From Betaproteobacteria bacterium (GTDB taxonomy: Bacteria > Pseudomonadota > Gammaproteobacteria > Burkholderiales > SG8-39): a DNA stretch of 32,215 nt. The translations under genes and the position numbers were made by a program. Location of the stretch: contig CANKMT010000068.1 in the NCBI GenBank assembly GCA_947482825.1, positions 1 to 32,215 on the forward strand. Direction: 5' to 3'. The notes beneath the pieces are model-generated. The model had not been told where the DNA came from. It searched no databases and saw only the letters and a program-made list of their open reading frames with translations. Of this stretch, positions 6,693-13,114 are shown one piece after another; positions within the stretch are counted from its first letter, which is position 1, and each line of letters starts with the position of its first letter.

Positions 6693-7924
6693 GCGAGCCT
6701 GCCTTTTTCGGCGGCTTCGACGCAACGCTCCATCGACGCGAGCATCGGCTTGTAGCCGTAGCCCCCGAGTATGTTCACCAGCTTGGTGCTGTTGGTCGCC
6801 AGCTTCTTCCACCCGTTGGCCTCGGCAATTTCCCGCGCGTAGGACTGGTAGAAGCACATGCCCGACATCACGTGGCCGCCGGCGGATTCGATCCGCTCGG
6901 TGTACCCGAAGCGATCCGAGTCGGGTTTCACCTGGGGGCTGGTCATGGCAAGCAGGGGCTTGCTGAACTTTCGCCCTTCACAAAGCCCCGCAAGGGTGCG
7001 CAGCTCATAGAGGCTCAACTGCGGCGCAGAGAACACGACCACGTCGATGTCGCTGTCGCCGCCGTACTGGGCGGCGAGCGCGCGCACGTCCGCTTCGCCT
7101 ATGCGGTGCGATACGGGCAAATGCTCCCCGCCGCAGTCCTCGATGCGCACGGCCTCGGGGGTAATCCCGACCAGGTGGAACAAGGCGATCGATCCGAAGC
7201 TCGCCATGGCCGCCCCGAAATGCTTCATCGCGTCCGATCCCGGCGAACCCTCGAGGCCTTCCACCACGGGCACCGCCCAGTAGTTGCCGGCCAGCTGGCC
7301 GATCAGCCCGCCCAGGGCGCCCCATTCGTTGAGGGATTTTGGCGTCCAGTCGGTGCGAATGCGTATCGTGGCGCGGCGCTGCGCATCAAGGTGGAAACCG
7401 TAGCGCGGCGTGCGCCCGGTGAGTCCGGCAGACAGTGCCGATGGACCGCCTTCGTAGTTAGAGCGTGCGCCGCATATCGAATTGGAGTAGATGACCACGC
7501 CCGTGTCGCCAAAGGCGACGCTCTCGCCGCGGGTCGGCGCCTGGATCGTCTGGTAATTGATGCAGGTATCGGTCATGGACACGCCCAGCTTGCGGAACGC
7601 CGTGATGGTCCGGCGCTCCAGCTCAAGGAAGCGCTCGGGCTGCTTCAGCACGGACGTCTTGGCGAAGTCGGTCCCGCGCGGGTCGGTGATGGTCGGGACG
7701 CGCACGCGCGCGTTTCCACCGTCTTCAAGGGCCAGGGATTCCAGCCAGCGCACACCTTCTTCGCCCAGGCTCTCGGTATCGGCCATGATGTGTGCTTGCG
7801 TCACGGGTACGAAATCTTCCGCGTGGAGAAAGTCGCCGACCTGGATCTGGTGCTCGATGGCGATCTGGGGAACCTTTCCGAGCGCACCGGCAAGCATCGC
7901 GCGTTCTTCTTCCGTGAGTTTCAA
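6689..7924 (-). CDS. Aconitase X catalytic (large) subunit
   Basis: A 411-residue DUF521/AcnX catalytic domain, the normal length of the separate large subunit. Three Cys suited to hold the Fe-S cluster are C121 (MTDTCINYQ), C151 (SNSICGARSNYEGG) and C357 (VMSGMCFYQ). Other conserved blocks are GRTPRYGFHLD and GALGGLIGQLAGNYWAVPVVEG. The start is TTG at 7924, with GAGGA 9 nt upstream and KLTEEERAMLAG matching family N-termini. It is the first gene of the minus-strand run AcnX large, AcnX small, VOC, amidohydrolase, AbrB. The 215 nt before it hold no gene and no clear promoter. Confidence 0.93.
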   Translation of the reverse strand: MKLTEEERAMLAGALGKVPQIAIEHQIQVGDFLHAEDFVPVTQAHIMADTESLGEEGVRWLESLALEDGGNARVRVPTITDPRGTDFAKTSVLKQPERFLELERRTITAFRKLGVSMTDTCINYQTIQAPTRGESVAFGDTGVVIYSNSICGARSNYEGGPSALSAGLTGRTPRYGFHLDAQRRATIRIRTDWTPKSLNEWGALGGLIGQLAGNYWAVPVVEGLEGSPGSDAMKHFGAAMASFGSIALFHLVGITPEAVRIEDCGGEHLPVSHRIGEADVRALAAQYGGDSDIDVVVFSAPQLSLYELRTLAGLCEGRKFSKPLLAMTSPQVKPDSDRFGYTERIESAGGHVMSGMCFYQSYAREIAEANGWKKLATNSTKLVNILGGYGYKPMLASMERCVEAAEKGRLA

Positions 7925-8139
7925 CTGGATATCCTCGATGATCGGACCGGAAACGAGAATAGCATCTGCCCTGCCCGCAACGGATCCCGCGCCATTTGCA
8001 TTTCGCAGATTCCTTGTGTTGAGCAGAACCCATCCACTTGCTCGAGGGCATATTGACGTTGGCAGTTCAATGGCAGCATTTCGACAGGAGAACTAATATC
8101 GGCGCGGGCCCTATCGATAAAATGGCAGCAATGGGTGCG

Positions 8140-8672
8140 CTATTCTATGACCCGGTCGGCGCGCGCGAGCATGGCGGTGGGCAGCTTCAGGCCGAGCGCC
8201 TTCGCCGTCTGCAAGTTGATCACCAGTTCCAATATCGTCGGCTGCTCCACCGGCAGGTCGCCGGGTTTCGCGCCTTTGAAAATCTTGTCCACATAGCTGG
8301 CAGCGTGGTGGTACAAGGCGGGGTTGTTGGGGCCGTAGCAGACCAGCGCGCCGGCCTCCACGCACGCCTGGCTGCCCGTCATGGAGGGCAGCCGGTTCCT
8401 GATGGCCAGCCCGGCGAGCTTGGACCGGTTGGCGCTGAAGAGCGGGTCGGGGAGCACAATCACCGCGCGGGCCTGCTGCTTTGCCATGGCGGCAAATGCG
8501 CTCTCGAGTTCCTGCGGGGTGTGCATTTCAAAGGGAAGCGTCCTGGTTCCCAGAGCTTTCGCCGCGGCGTTGTATCCGCCGAGAATCGCGCGGCTTATCG
8601 CATTGCCCGGATTAAAGAGGAGCGCGACCGGCGAAGCGTTGGGCGCCATGGCAAGCAGCAGCCGGCGATTTT
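8140..8672 (-). pseudogene. ABC_sub_bind-type receptor, C-terminal fragment
   Basis: From about 8672 to the TAG at 8140 the minus strand codes for the second half of an ABC_sub_bind receptor: VALLFNPGNAISRAIL, LESAFAAMAKQQARAVIVLPDPLF, HHAASYVDKIFKGAKPGDLPVEQPT, LELVINLQTAKALGLKLP and RADRVIE. The signal peptide and first lobe (about 150 residues) are missing. The frame stays open to 8991, but the upstream part is the antisense of the toxin gene and carries no homology. The break falls next to the 16-bp repeat pair at 8683-8721, suggesting that an element with these repeats was involved. It is a paralogue of the frameshifted receptor at 1051-2017. Confidence 0.85.
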
Positions 8673-8682
8673 CCGGCCGATC

Positions 8683-8721
8683 AACCGGCAATTGGACGCT
8701 CGCCCAACCGGCAATCGGACG
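8683..8721. repeat. Tandem pair of a 16-bp dispersed motif, copy B
   Basis: AACCGGCAATTGGACG (8683-8698) and AACCGGCAATCGGACG (8706-8721) repeat with a 23-bp period, exactly as in the pair at 2185-2223, but with a different 7-bp spacer. The pair lies at the break point of the truncated receptor gene and just upstream of the promoter of the RelE-like/NadS locus. The same alternatives apply: remnant terminal repeats of an IS21-like element, or protein-binding sites. Confidence 0.75.
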
Positions 8722-8736
8722 ATGCCACGGGACCGC

Positions 8737-8765
8737 TTGCGCGCTATACGCGTACCGCGTATAGA
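8737..8765 (+). promoter_or_regulatory. Promoter with perfect dyad operator of the RelE-like/NadS operon
   Basis: TTGCGC (8737-8742) and TATAGA (8760-8765) are 17 nt apart. Between and across them lies a perfect inverted repeat: CTATACGCG at 8744-8752, 3 nt, and its complement at 8756-8764. The dyad covers the -10 element, as expected for self-repression by the HTH antitoxin encoded second in the operon. Transcription would start at about 8772, next to the toxin ATG at 8773, so the message would have almost no leader. Confidence 0.6.
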
Positions 8766-8772
8766 TGGAGAA

Positions 8773-9085
8773 ATGGTCTTTGTCGAACTCACGCCGTTCA
8801 TCGCTTTTCGAACCAGGCATTGGAGCGATGACGATTTGCGAAAACTGCAAACTTTCCTGCTTGCTAAGCCCGATGCCGGCGATGTTATCCCGGGTGGTTC
8901 CGGATTGCGCAAGTAGCGGTGGTCCGCGCAGGGACGCGGCAAGCGAGGTGGCGCGAGAGTAATCTACTACCGGCATGTGCCGAAAGAACACATCTACCTG
9001 GTATACGCTTACTTAAAGAGTGCGCAGGCGGACCTGACCCGCGCGCAGACAAAAGCCCTGCAACGACTGATGAAGGACATCGACA
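8773..9085 (+). pseudogene. RelE/HigB-like toxin, interrupted by an amber codon
   Basis: The reading frame from ATG 8773 codes for a RelE-superfamily toxin of the type paired with NadS antitoxins: FVELTPFIAFRTRHWSDDDL, GDVIPGGSGLRK, then, in the same frame, RWSAQGRGKRGGARVIYY and HVPKEHIYLVYAYLKS. A TAG at 8914-8916 stands where relatives usually have Leu (GLRK-L-RW); a single change from TTG would give it. The product would stop after 47 residues, before the catalytic and RNA-binding basic segment. The frame also lacks its own stop near the antitoxin start and runs on to 9360, so there may be a second lesion near the 3' end. The antitoxin gene behind it is intact, a common end state for decaying toxin loci. 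Confidence 0.8.
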
Positions 9086-9376
9086 ATGGACAAGCAGCAT
9101 TTCGACCTGCTGGTCAAAGGCGTGCGCGAAATGAAAAGGCATATGGCGGGCAAGAGCGTGCGTGGCGCAATAACGACCGAACTGCCTGCCCCGGACGTGC
9201 GCACCATCCGCGAGGCAGCCAAGATCAGCCAGAGCCAGTTCGCGAAATTGATTGGTGTGAACCTGCGCACCCTGCAAAACTGGGAGCAGCGACGTACGCA
9301 ACCCACCGGGCCTGCAAGAGCGCTGCTCAGGATCGTTGCTTCAAACCCGAAGGCGATTGAGGCGTTGCACGAATAA
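9086..9376 (+). CDS. NadS/HigA-like HTH antitoxin
   Basis: A 96-residue protein with a basic N-terminal arm and an XRE-type helix-turn-helix (residues about 40-85): VRTIREAAKISQSQFAKLIG, VNLRTLQNWEQRRTQPTGPA, ending in RALLRIVASNPKAIEALHE. This pattern is that of NadS-type antitoxins, which bind the RelE-like toxin and repress the operon. ATG at 9086 has AAGGA 8 nt upstream. It follows the amber-interrupted toxin and appears complete. With the toxin inactive, its remaining role may be repression of the dyad operator at 8744-8764 or cross-neutralisation of related toxins. Confidence 0.88.
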   Translation: MDKQHFDLLVKGVREMKRHMAGKSVRGAITTELPAPDVRTIREAAKISQSQFAKLIGVNLRTLQNWEQRRTQPTGPARALLRIVASNPKAIEALHE

Positions 9377-9420
9377 TCCCGGTCTGTTCAAGGTCAGGCG
9401 AAGTCCTGCGTCGCGCCTCC

Positions 9421-9840
9421 TCATCCGAGCGCCCGATCCTTGTCCACGCACAGCAGTCGCACCCTGCCCTGCGCCACAAGTTGCTCCTTCTCATCGCGAA
9501 TCCACACCTCCCACAGCTGGCTCGTGCGGCCGCGCGTGACGGGCTTGGCGAGACCACGCAATTTCCCCGAGCGCACCGCGCGGATGAAGGAGGTGTTGTT
9601 CTCCACGCCGACGACGTTCTGTCCCCGCGGCTGCGCGACGGCCGCGGCGCCGATCGAGGCGAGCGTCTCGACCACGCCGCAATGCACCCCGCCGTGCACG
9701 ATGCCGTAACCCTGATGGTGCTTTTCGAGCACCTCCCACTCGCAGGTCACTTCCTCGGCAGTGGCGGTAAGGATCACGATGCCCATCTCTTTCACCCAGC
9801 CGGGCAGCGCGTTTACTCTTTCGGCCAAATCATCTGACAT
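9421..9840 (-). CDS. PaaI-type hotdog-fold thioesterase
   Basis: A 139-residue single hotdog domain of the PaaI/YdiI type: a helix region GWVKEMGIVILTATAEEVTCEWEV, the active-site helix GIVHGGVHCGVVETLASIGA (HGG and the catalytic E), NVVGVENNTSFIRAVRSGKL and a C-terminal strand. These enzymes hydrolyse acyl- or aryl-CoA thioesters in the cytoplasm. ATG at 9840, with GGAG about 7 nt upstream, is preferred to the longer frame beginning at 9882. It converges with the antitoxin gene (44 nt between stops) and has no operon partner, so the substrate cannot be guessed. Confidence 0.88.
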   Translation of the reverse strand: MSDDLAERVNALPGWVKEMGIVILTATAEEVTCEWEVLEKHHQGYGIVHGGVHCGVVETLASIGAAAVAQPRGQNVVGVENNTSFIRAVRSGKLRGLAKPVTRGRTSQLWEVWIRDEKEQLVAQGRVRLLCVDKDRALG

Positions 9841-9902
9841 GAATGCTCCAATTACGGGCAATTGCGGAGGGGTGGCGCGCAAGTCGCTCGCCTTCTGAGC
9901 GC

Positions 9903-10016
9903 ATCGAGATCGCCCGTAGCCCGGACCCTGCCGTGCGCCGCCAAGGCGTAGGCCCTCACGATCAGGTACTCAACGCCGTGGGCGTTGAAGAGAGCAGTGG
10001 TGACCATCCTCCAATC
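9903..10016 (-). pseudogene. Fragment of a nucleotidyltransferase-like protein
   Basis: The minus strand codes for about 38 residues, LFNAHGVEYLIV, AYALAAHGRVRATGDLD, that match the N-terminal part of small nucleotidyltransferase-fold proteins (consensus HGVEYLIVGGYAVAFHGRPRATGDLD, in which G-D-L-D is the start of the metal site). The usual Gly after YLIV is Arg here. After GDLD the similarity ends abruptly at about 9900 and the rest of the gene is absent. It is a short remnant between the thioesterase and the TacA-like gene. The identification rests on motif memory over a short stretch. Confidence 0.55.
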
Positions 10017-10089
10017 ATAGGCGCGCAGGCAACGTATTGCCAGCGTGCGGGATGAGGCTGCAGGATGCGCGCGCCAGGACAGCCAGATA

Positions 10090-10126
10090 TTGCCGGAACA
10101 GCGCTGTACGGACATAATCCGTGCAG
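10090..10126 (+). promoter_or_regulatory. Promoter and dyad operator of the TacA/TacT-like operon
   Basis: TTGCCG (10090-10095) and CATAAT (10113-10118) are 17 nt apart. An inverted repeat, CTGTACGGA at 10104-10112 and TCCGTGCAG at 10118-10126, matches at 8 of 9 positions and is centred on the -10 element. That is where a DUF1778 antitoxin-toxin complex would repress transcription. The antitoxin ATG is 44 nt after the -10. Confidence 0.6.
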
Positions 10127-10161
10127 TATCCACGCGTCAACAATATGAAGAAGAAGCCGAG

Positions 10162-10434
10162 ATGACGACTGCGACACGTGAAGACCGAATCGAATTGCGC
10201 GCGACCAAGGAGGAGAAGCGCCTGCTGGCGGCGGCGGCAGCTTACGAGAGGCTGGACGTCACCACCTACATCATGCGCAACGTGCTGCCCGGCGCCCGCA
10301 AGGTGGTGGACCGCGCCGAGCGCATCGTCCTGTCCAAACGCGACTCCAAAAGGATTCTGCAGCTGCTCGAGAACCCGCCCGAGCCCCCGCCCGCCCTGCG
10401 TGCTGCCGCCCGCCGCCGCCTTGCTCGCAAGTGA
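10162..10434 (+). CDS. TacA-like (DUF1778) ribbon-helix-helix antitoxin
   Basis: A 90-residue DUF1778 protein: REDRIELRATKEEKRLLAAAAAYERLDVTTYIMRNVLPGARKVV, the ribbon-helix-helix DNA-binding and dimer part, followed by the tail ERIVLSKRDSKRILQLLENP that in TacA wraps around and blocks the acetyltransferase toxin. ATG at 10162 is preceded by a purine-rich GAAGAAG. The stop codon overlaps the GTG start of the toxin gene (GTGA). The C-terminal PPEPPPALRAAARRRLARK is a common basic extension in this family. Confidence 0.92.
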   Translation: MTTATREDRIELRATKEEKRLLAAAAAYERLDVTTYIMRNVLPGARKVVDRAERIVLSKRDSKRILQLLENPPEPPPALRAAARRRLARK

Positions 10435-10970
10435 CGGGTCGGTTCGATTGGCGCGAAGAGCCGATCTCACAACATCACGACCGCAGAAGCTTTGACTGCG
10501 GCGCGCCTGAACTCAACCAATATCTCGACCGCTACGCTCGCCAGAATCACGCGTCTGGCGGGGCCAAGACTTTTGTCGCAATCTCGCCTGCCGAGCCGGC
10601 CAGGGTCCTTGGATATTATTCGATCAGTCCCGGCGCCATAGAGTTCGACCGCGTTGCGGAACATCTTGCGCGCAAACTTGCTCGCTACGACGTTCCGGTA
10701 TTCCGCCTTGGACGCCTGGCGATCAGCCTGTCGCTGCACGGACAGGGGCTTGGCGCAGACTTGCTGCTGGCCGCCGGTGTGCGGGCCCTGGCGGTGGCCG
10801 CACAGGTCGGTGGCGTCGCGCTTGCCATCGACGCAAAGGATGTGAAAGCGGCAGGATGGTACGCGCGGTTCGGTGCCGTCCGATTGCTCGACGATCCGCT
10901 CAAGCTGATACTGCCCCTTGGCACGATCGAGAAGGCGCTCAAGACAGCAGCACGAAAGCCGCGGCGCTAG
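10431..10970 (+). CDS. TacT-like GNAT acetyltransferase toxin
   Basis: A 179-residue GNAT protein with the features of type II acetyltransferase toxins (TacT/AtaT): the N-terminal REEPISQHHDRRSFDCGAPELNQYL, RVLGYYSISPGAI, the acetyl-CoA loop LSLHGQGLGADLL (residues 101-112) and the catalytic-Tyr block GWYARFGA with Y144. Known members acetylate the amino acid on charged tRNA and stop translation; the tRNA chosen by this one is not readable. GTG at 10431 is fixed by the 4-nt overlap with the antitoxin. All key motifs are intact, so the module is probably active. Confidence 0.92.
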   Translation: MTGRFDWREEPISQHHDRRSFDCGAPELNQYLDRYARQNHASGGAKTFVAISPAEPARVLGYYSISPGAIEFDRVAEHLARKLARYDVPVFRLGRLAISLSLHGQGLGADLLLAAGVRALAVAAQVGGVALAIDAKDVKAAGWYARFGAVRLLDDPLKLILPLGTIEKALKTAARKPRR

Positions 10971-10977
10971 AGAACGC

Positions 10978-11002
10978 GATCCGGTGCCGCGGTCACCGGA
11001 TC
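10978..11002. terminator. Hairpin after the TacT-like gene
   Basis: GATCCGGTG (10978-10986) pairs perfectly with CACCGGATC (10994-11002) around a 7-nt loop, 8 nt after the toxin stop codon and before the convergent ene-reductase end at 11085. There is no T-tract on either side, so it is at best an atypical bidirectional terminator. Confidence 0.4.
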
Positions 11003-11084
11003 ACCTCGTCGACCCGCGCGAGCACCCGGATTGAGAGGGCTGAACACCCCTTCGACCCTGATCGAAGGCCAGCCAGTCCATGCC

Positions 11085-12254
11085 CTAATCAGTGCTCCGG
11101 TTGGGCTGGCTCGTCGCGAACGTCGAAGGCACGACTTCGGGCAAAGTCGCCGCCCGCCGCGACAGCCAGTACTGGGATGGCGGCGGCACCAGCGCAAACT
11201 CTCGATCGAACCCGAGCTTTTGCGCCGCATCCATCGCCCAGTTCGGGTTGTAGAGCATCTCGCGCGCGAGCGCGACGAGGTCGGCCTGGCCTTGTTGCAG
11301 GATCTTCTCGGCCTGGTCCGCATACACGATCAGCCCCACGGCCATCGTCATCACGCCGGCTTCCCTGCGAATTCGATCCGCATAGGGAACCTGGTAGCCA
11401 TACGCAGGCTTGAGCGCGCCGGCCGGCGCCTTGCCGAGGATGCCGCCCGAGCTGCAGTCGATCACGTCCACGCCCAGCGGCTTGACGAGTTTGGCAAGCG
11501 CCACGCTCTGCGCGGGCCCCCAACCCGCATCGTCTTCCGCCGACAGGCGAAGGAACAGCGGCTTTTCCTTCGGCAGGTTCGCACGCACGCACTCAACGAC
11601 CTCGCAGGCAAAGCGCATGCGCTTGGCTTCCGAGCCGCCGTAGTCGTCGGTGCGCTGGTTCGCGACCGGCGAGAGGAACTGGTGCATGAGGTAGCCGTGC
11701 GCGCCGTGGATCTCCACCATGTCGTAGCCGGCGGTGTTGGCGCGCGCCGCGGCCTTGCCCCAGGCTTCGACCATTGCGTGGATCTCGGCAACCGTCAGCT
11801 CACGCGGCACGGCCGCGCCATCGGACGCCAGCGCGCTTGGCGCAACCAGCTCCCATGCGGCCCAGTCCTCGGGCGCGACGCTGTCCTTGCCCATCGGCCG
11901 GCCCCCTTCCCACGGACGCTGGCAGCGCGCCTTGCGGCCCGAATGACCGAGCTGGATGCCGGCGGCCGCGCCGCAGTAGTGGATCAGGTCGGCGACCCGG
12001 GCCAATTGCGGAATGAAGGCGTCGTCCCACAGGCCGAGGTCGCCGATCGTCCCGCAGCCGCGCCTTTCGATCTTGGTCGACTCGACCATCACCAGCCCCG
12101 CGCCGCCGGCGGCATAGCGGCCGGCGTTCATGACGTGCCAGTCGGTGGCGAAGCCCTTGATCGCCGAGTACTGGTGCATCGGCGCGACCACGACGCGGTT
12201 CTTGAGCGCGAGCCCGCGAATGGACAGAGGGGTAAACAGGAGCGGTTGGGTCAT
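11085..12254 (-). CDS. YqjM-like NADH:flavin oxidoreductase (old yellow enzyme)
   Basis: A 389-residue FMN-dependent TIM-barrel ene-reductase of the YqjM group: LFTPLSIRGLALKNRVVVAP, GIQLGHSGRKA, the substrate-binding His pair in VEIHGAHGYLMHQFLSP, NQRTDDYGGS and DVIDCSSGG. These enzymes reduce activated C=C bonds with NAD(P)H. An oddity is visible at the FMN-proximal site: YqjM has PMCMYS, whose Cys tunes the flavin redox potential, while this protein has PMHQYS with His at residue 27; the following Tyr is kept. It is about 50 residues longer than YqjM, partly in a C-terminal tail. ATG 12254 has GAGAAAGG upstream. It diverges from the DUF1989 gene, with a 168-nt gap. Confidence 0.92.
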   Translation of the reverse strand: MTQPLLFTPLSIRGLALKNRVVVAPMHQYSAIKGFATDWHVMNAGRYAAGGAGLVMVESTKIERRGCGTIGDLGLWDDAFIPQLARVADLIHYCGAAAGIQLGHSGRKARCQRPWEGGRPMGKDSVAPEDWAAWELVAPSALASDGAAVPRELTVAEIHAMVEAWGKAAARANTAGYDMVEIHGAHGYLMHQFLSPVANQRTDDYGGSEAKRMRFACEVVECVRANLPKEKPLFLRLSAEDDAGWGPAQSVALAKLVKPLGVDVIDCSSGGILGKAPAGALKPAYGYQVPYADRIRREAGVMTMAVGLIVYADQAEKILQQGQADLVALAREMLYNPNWAMDAAQKLGFDREFALVPPPSQYWLSRRAATLPEVVPSTFATSQPNRSTD

Positions 12255-12320
12255 GGGTGCGGCCTTTCTCGGTTTGCCTGCATTGTCGCCAGAAATCCGC
12301 GTCGCCGCGCCGTTACCGTT

Positions 12321-12363
12321 GAAACAGTCGCCGCAAGCGGTGTTTCGCACTGCGTGTCGAAAC
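12321..12363 (+). promoter_or_regulatory. Alternative hairpins upstream of the DUF1989 gene
   Basis: Three mutually complementary segments lie in a row: GAAACA (12321-12326), TGTTTCG (12341-12347) and CGAAAC (12358-12363). The middle one can pair with the first, enclosing an inner CCGC-AA-GCGG stem, or with the third, around a 10-nt loop. A further hairpin, GGCTGG with CCAGCC (12366-12383), follows before the ATG at 12423. The layout could be a switch-like leader or simply overlapping protein sites; no known riboswitch consensus was recognised. Confidence 0.3.
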
Positions 12364-12422
12364 GAGGCTGGCGCCTTCCAGCCGGCGCAGGCACCATCGT
12401 CCCTCACGCTTGCGCACGGACA

Positions 12423-13046
12423 ATGAAAACCACCACGCACCAACTCGTCGACGAAACCATCAAGCCCGGCGGCCACTGGTCCGGCGTCGTCCCCAAGGGC
12501 GCGATCCTGCGCCTCACCGACCTCGAAGGCCGTCAGGCGGTCGACTTCCTCTGCTACAACGCGAAGGACCCCAGCGACCGCTACTGCGCGGCCGACACGA
12601 TGAAGATCTCCGGGCAACTCTTCGTCGGCAAGGGCACGAAGCTCTACTCGGACATGGGCAACGTGCTCTTCACCGTAACCGACGACACCTGCGGACGCCA
12701 CGACACGATCGGCGGCTGCTGCAGCAAGGAGAGCAATTTCGTGCGCTACGGCGTGAAGGAAGGCCCGAACTGCCGCGACAACTTCCTGCGCGCCCTGTCC
12801 AAGTTCGGCCTCGGCAAGAAGGACATCGTCGCGAACCTGAATTTCTTCATGTACGTGCCGGTCACGCCCGAAGGCGGCATGGCGATCGTCGATGGGCACT
12901 CGAAGCCAGGGGACTACGTCGACCTGCGCGCCGAGATGGACGTGCTTGTGGCGCTGTCGAACTGCCCGCAGATGAACAACCCGGCCAACGATTACAACCC
13001 GACCCCGATCCGGGTCGAAGTCCGCAGCAAGGGGCGCCCGGCCTGA
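12423..13046 (+). CDS. DUF1989 / urea-carboxylase-associated family protein
   Basis: A 207-residue DUF1989 protein. Conserved features include the start IKPGGHWSGVVPKGAILRL, LEGRQAVDFLCYNAKDPSDRYCAADT, a Cys-rich metal-site region CGRHDTIGGCC, a later NCRDNF and the near-C-terminal LSNCPQMNNP. Family members next to urea or guanidine carboxylases form the carboxyguanidine deiminase subunits CgdA/CgdB in guanidine degradation. Here no carboxylase, partner subunit or transporter is adjacent, so the substrate is uncertain. ATG 12423 is the first start before the conserved part; no strong ribosome site precedes it. It converges with the AAA/DUF4143 gene, 68 nt between stops. Confidence 0.88.
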   Translation: MKTTTHQLVDETIKPGGHWSGVVPKGAILRLTDLEGRQAVDFLCYNAKDPSDRYCAADTMKISGQLFVGKGTKLYSDMGNVLFTVTDDTCGRHDTIGGCCSKESNFVRYGVKEGPNCRDNFLRALSKFGLGKKDIVANLNFFMYVPVTPEGGMAIVDGHSKPGDYVDLRAEMDVLVALSNCPQMNNPANDYNPTPIRVEVRSKGRPA

Positions 13047-13114
13047 TCGAACGAATCGCTCGACAGCCTTTCGCACTTCGGCCTGATTCTGCCCCGCACC
13101 GTTTGTCCGGTGGA

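Noticed and set aside
8977..9360. Separate 127-codon gene starting at GTG 8977
   Set aside because: Its first third is the in-frame second half of the amber-interrupted toxin, and the remainder is an out-of-frame reading of the antitoxin gene.
9847..9866. Third copy of the 16-bp repeat motif near the thioesterase start
   Set aside because: Only the core GCAATTG is shared; flanking positions differ and there is no second unit at 23 bp.
9852..10177. Minus-strand small proteins over the TacA/TacT-like promoter
   Set aside because: Apart from the short nucleotidyltransferase-like fragment at 9903-10016 the translations show no recognisable features.
12255..12422. Guanidine-type riboswitch upstream of the DUF1989 gene
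   Set aside because: No paired hairpins with ACGR loops and no ykkC-like conserved core could be found.
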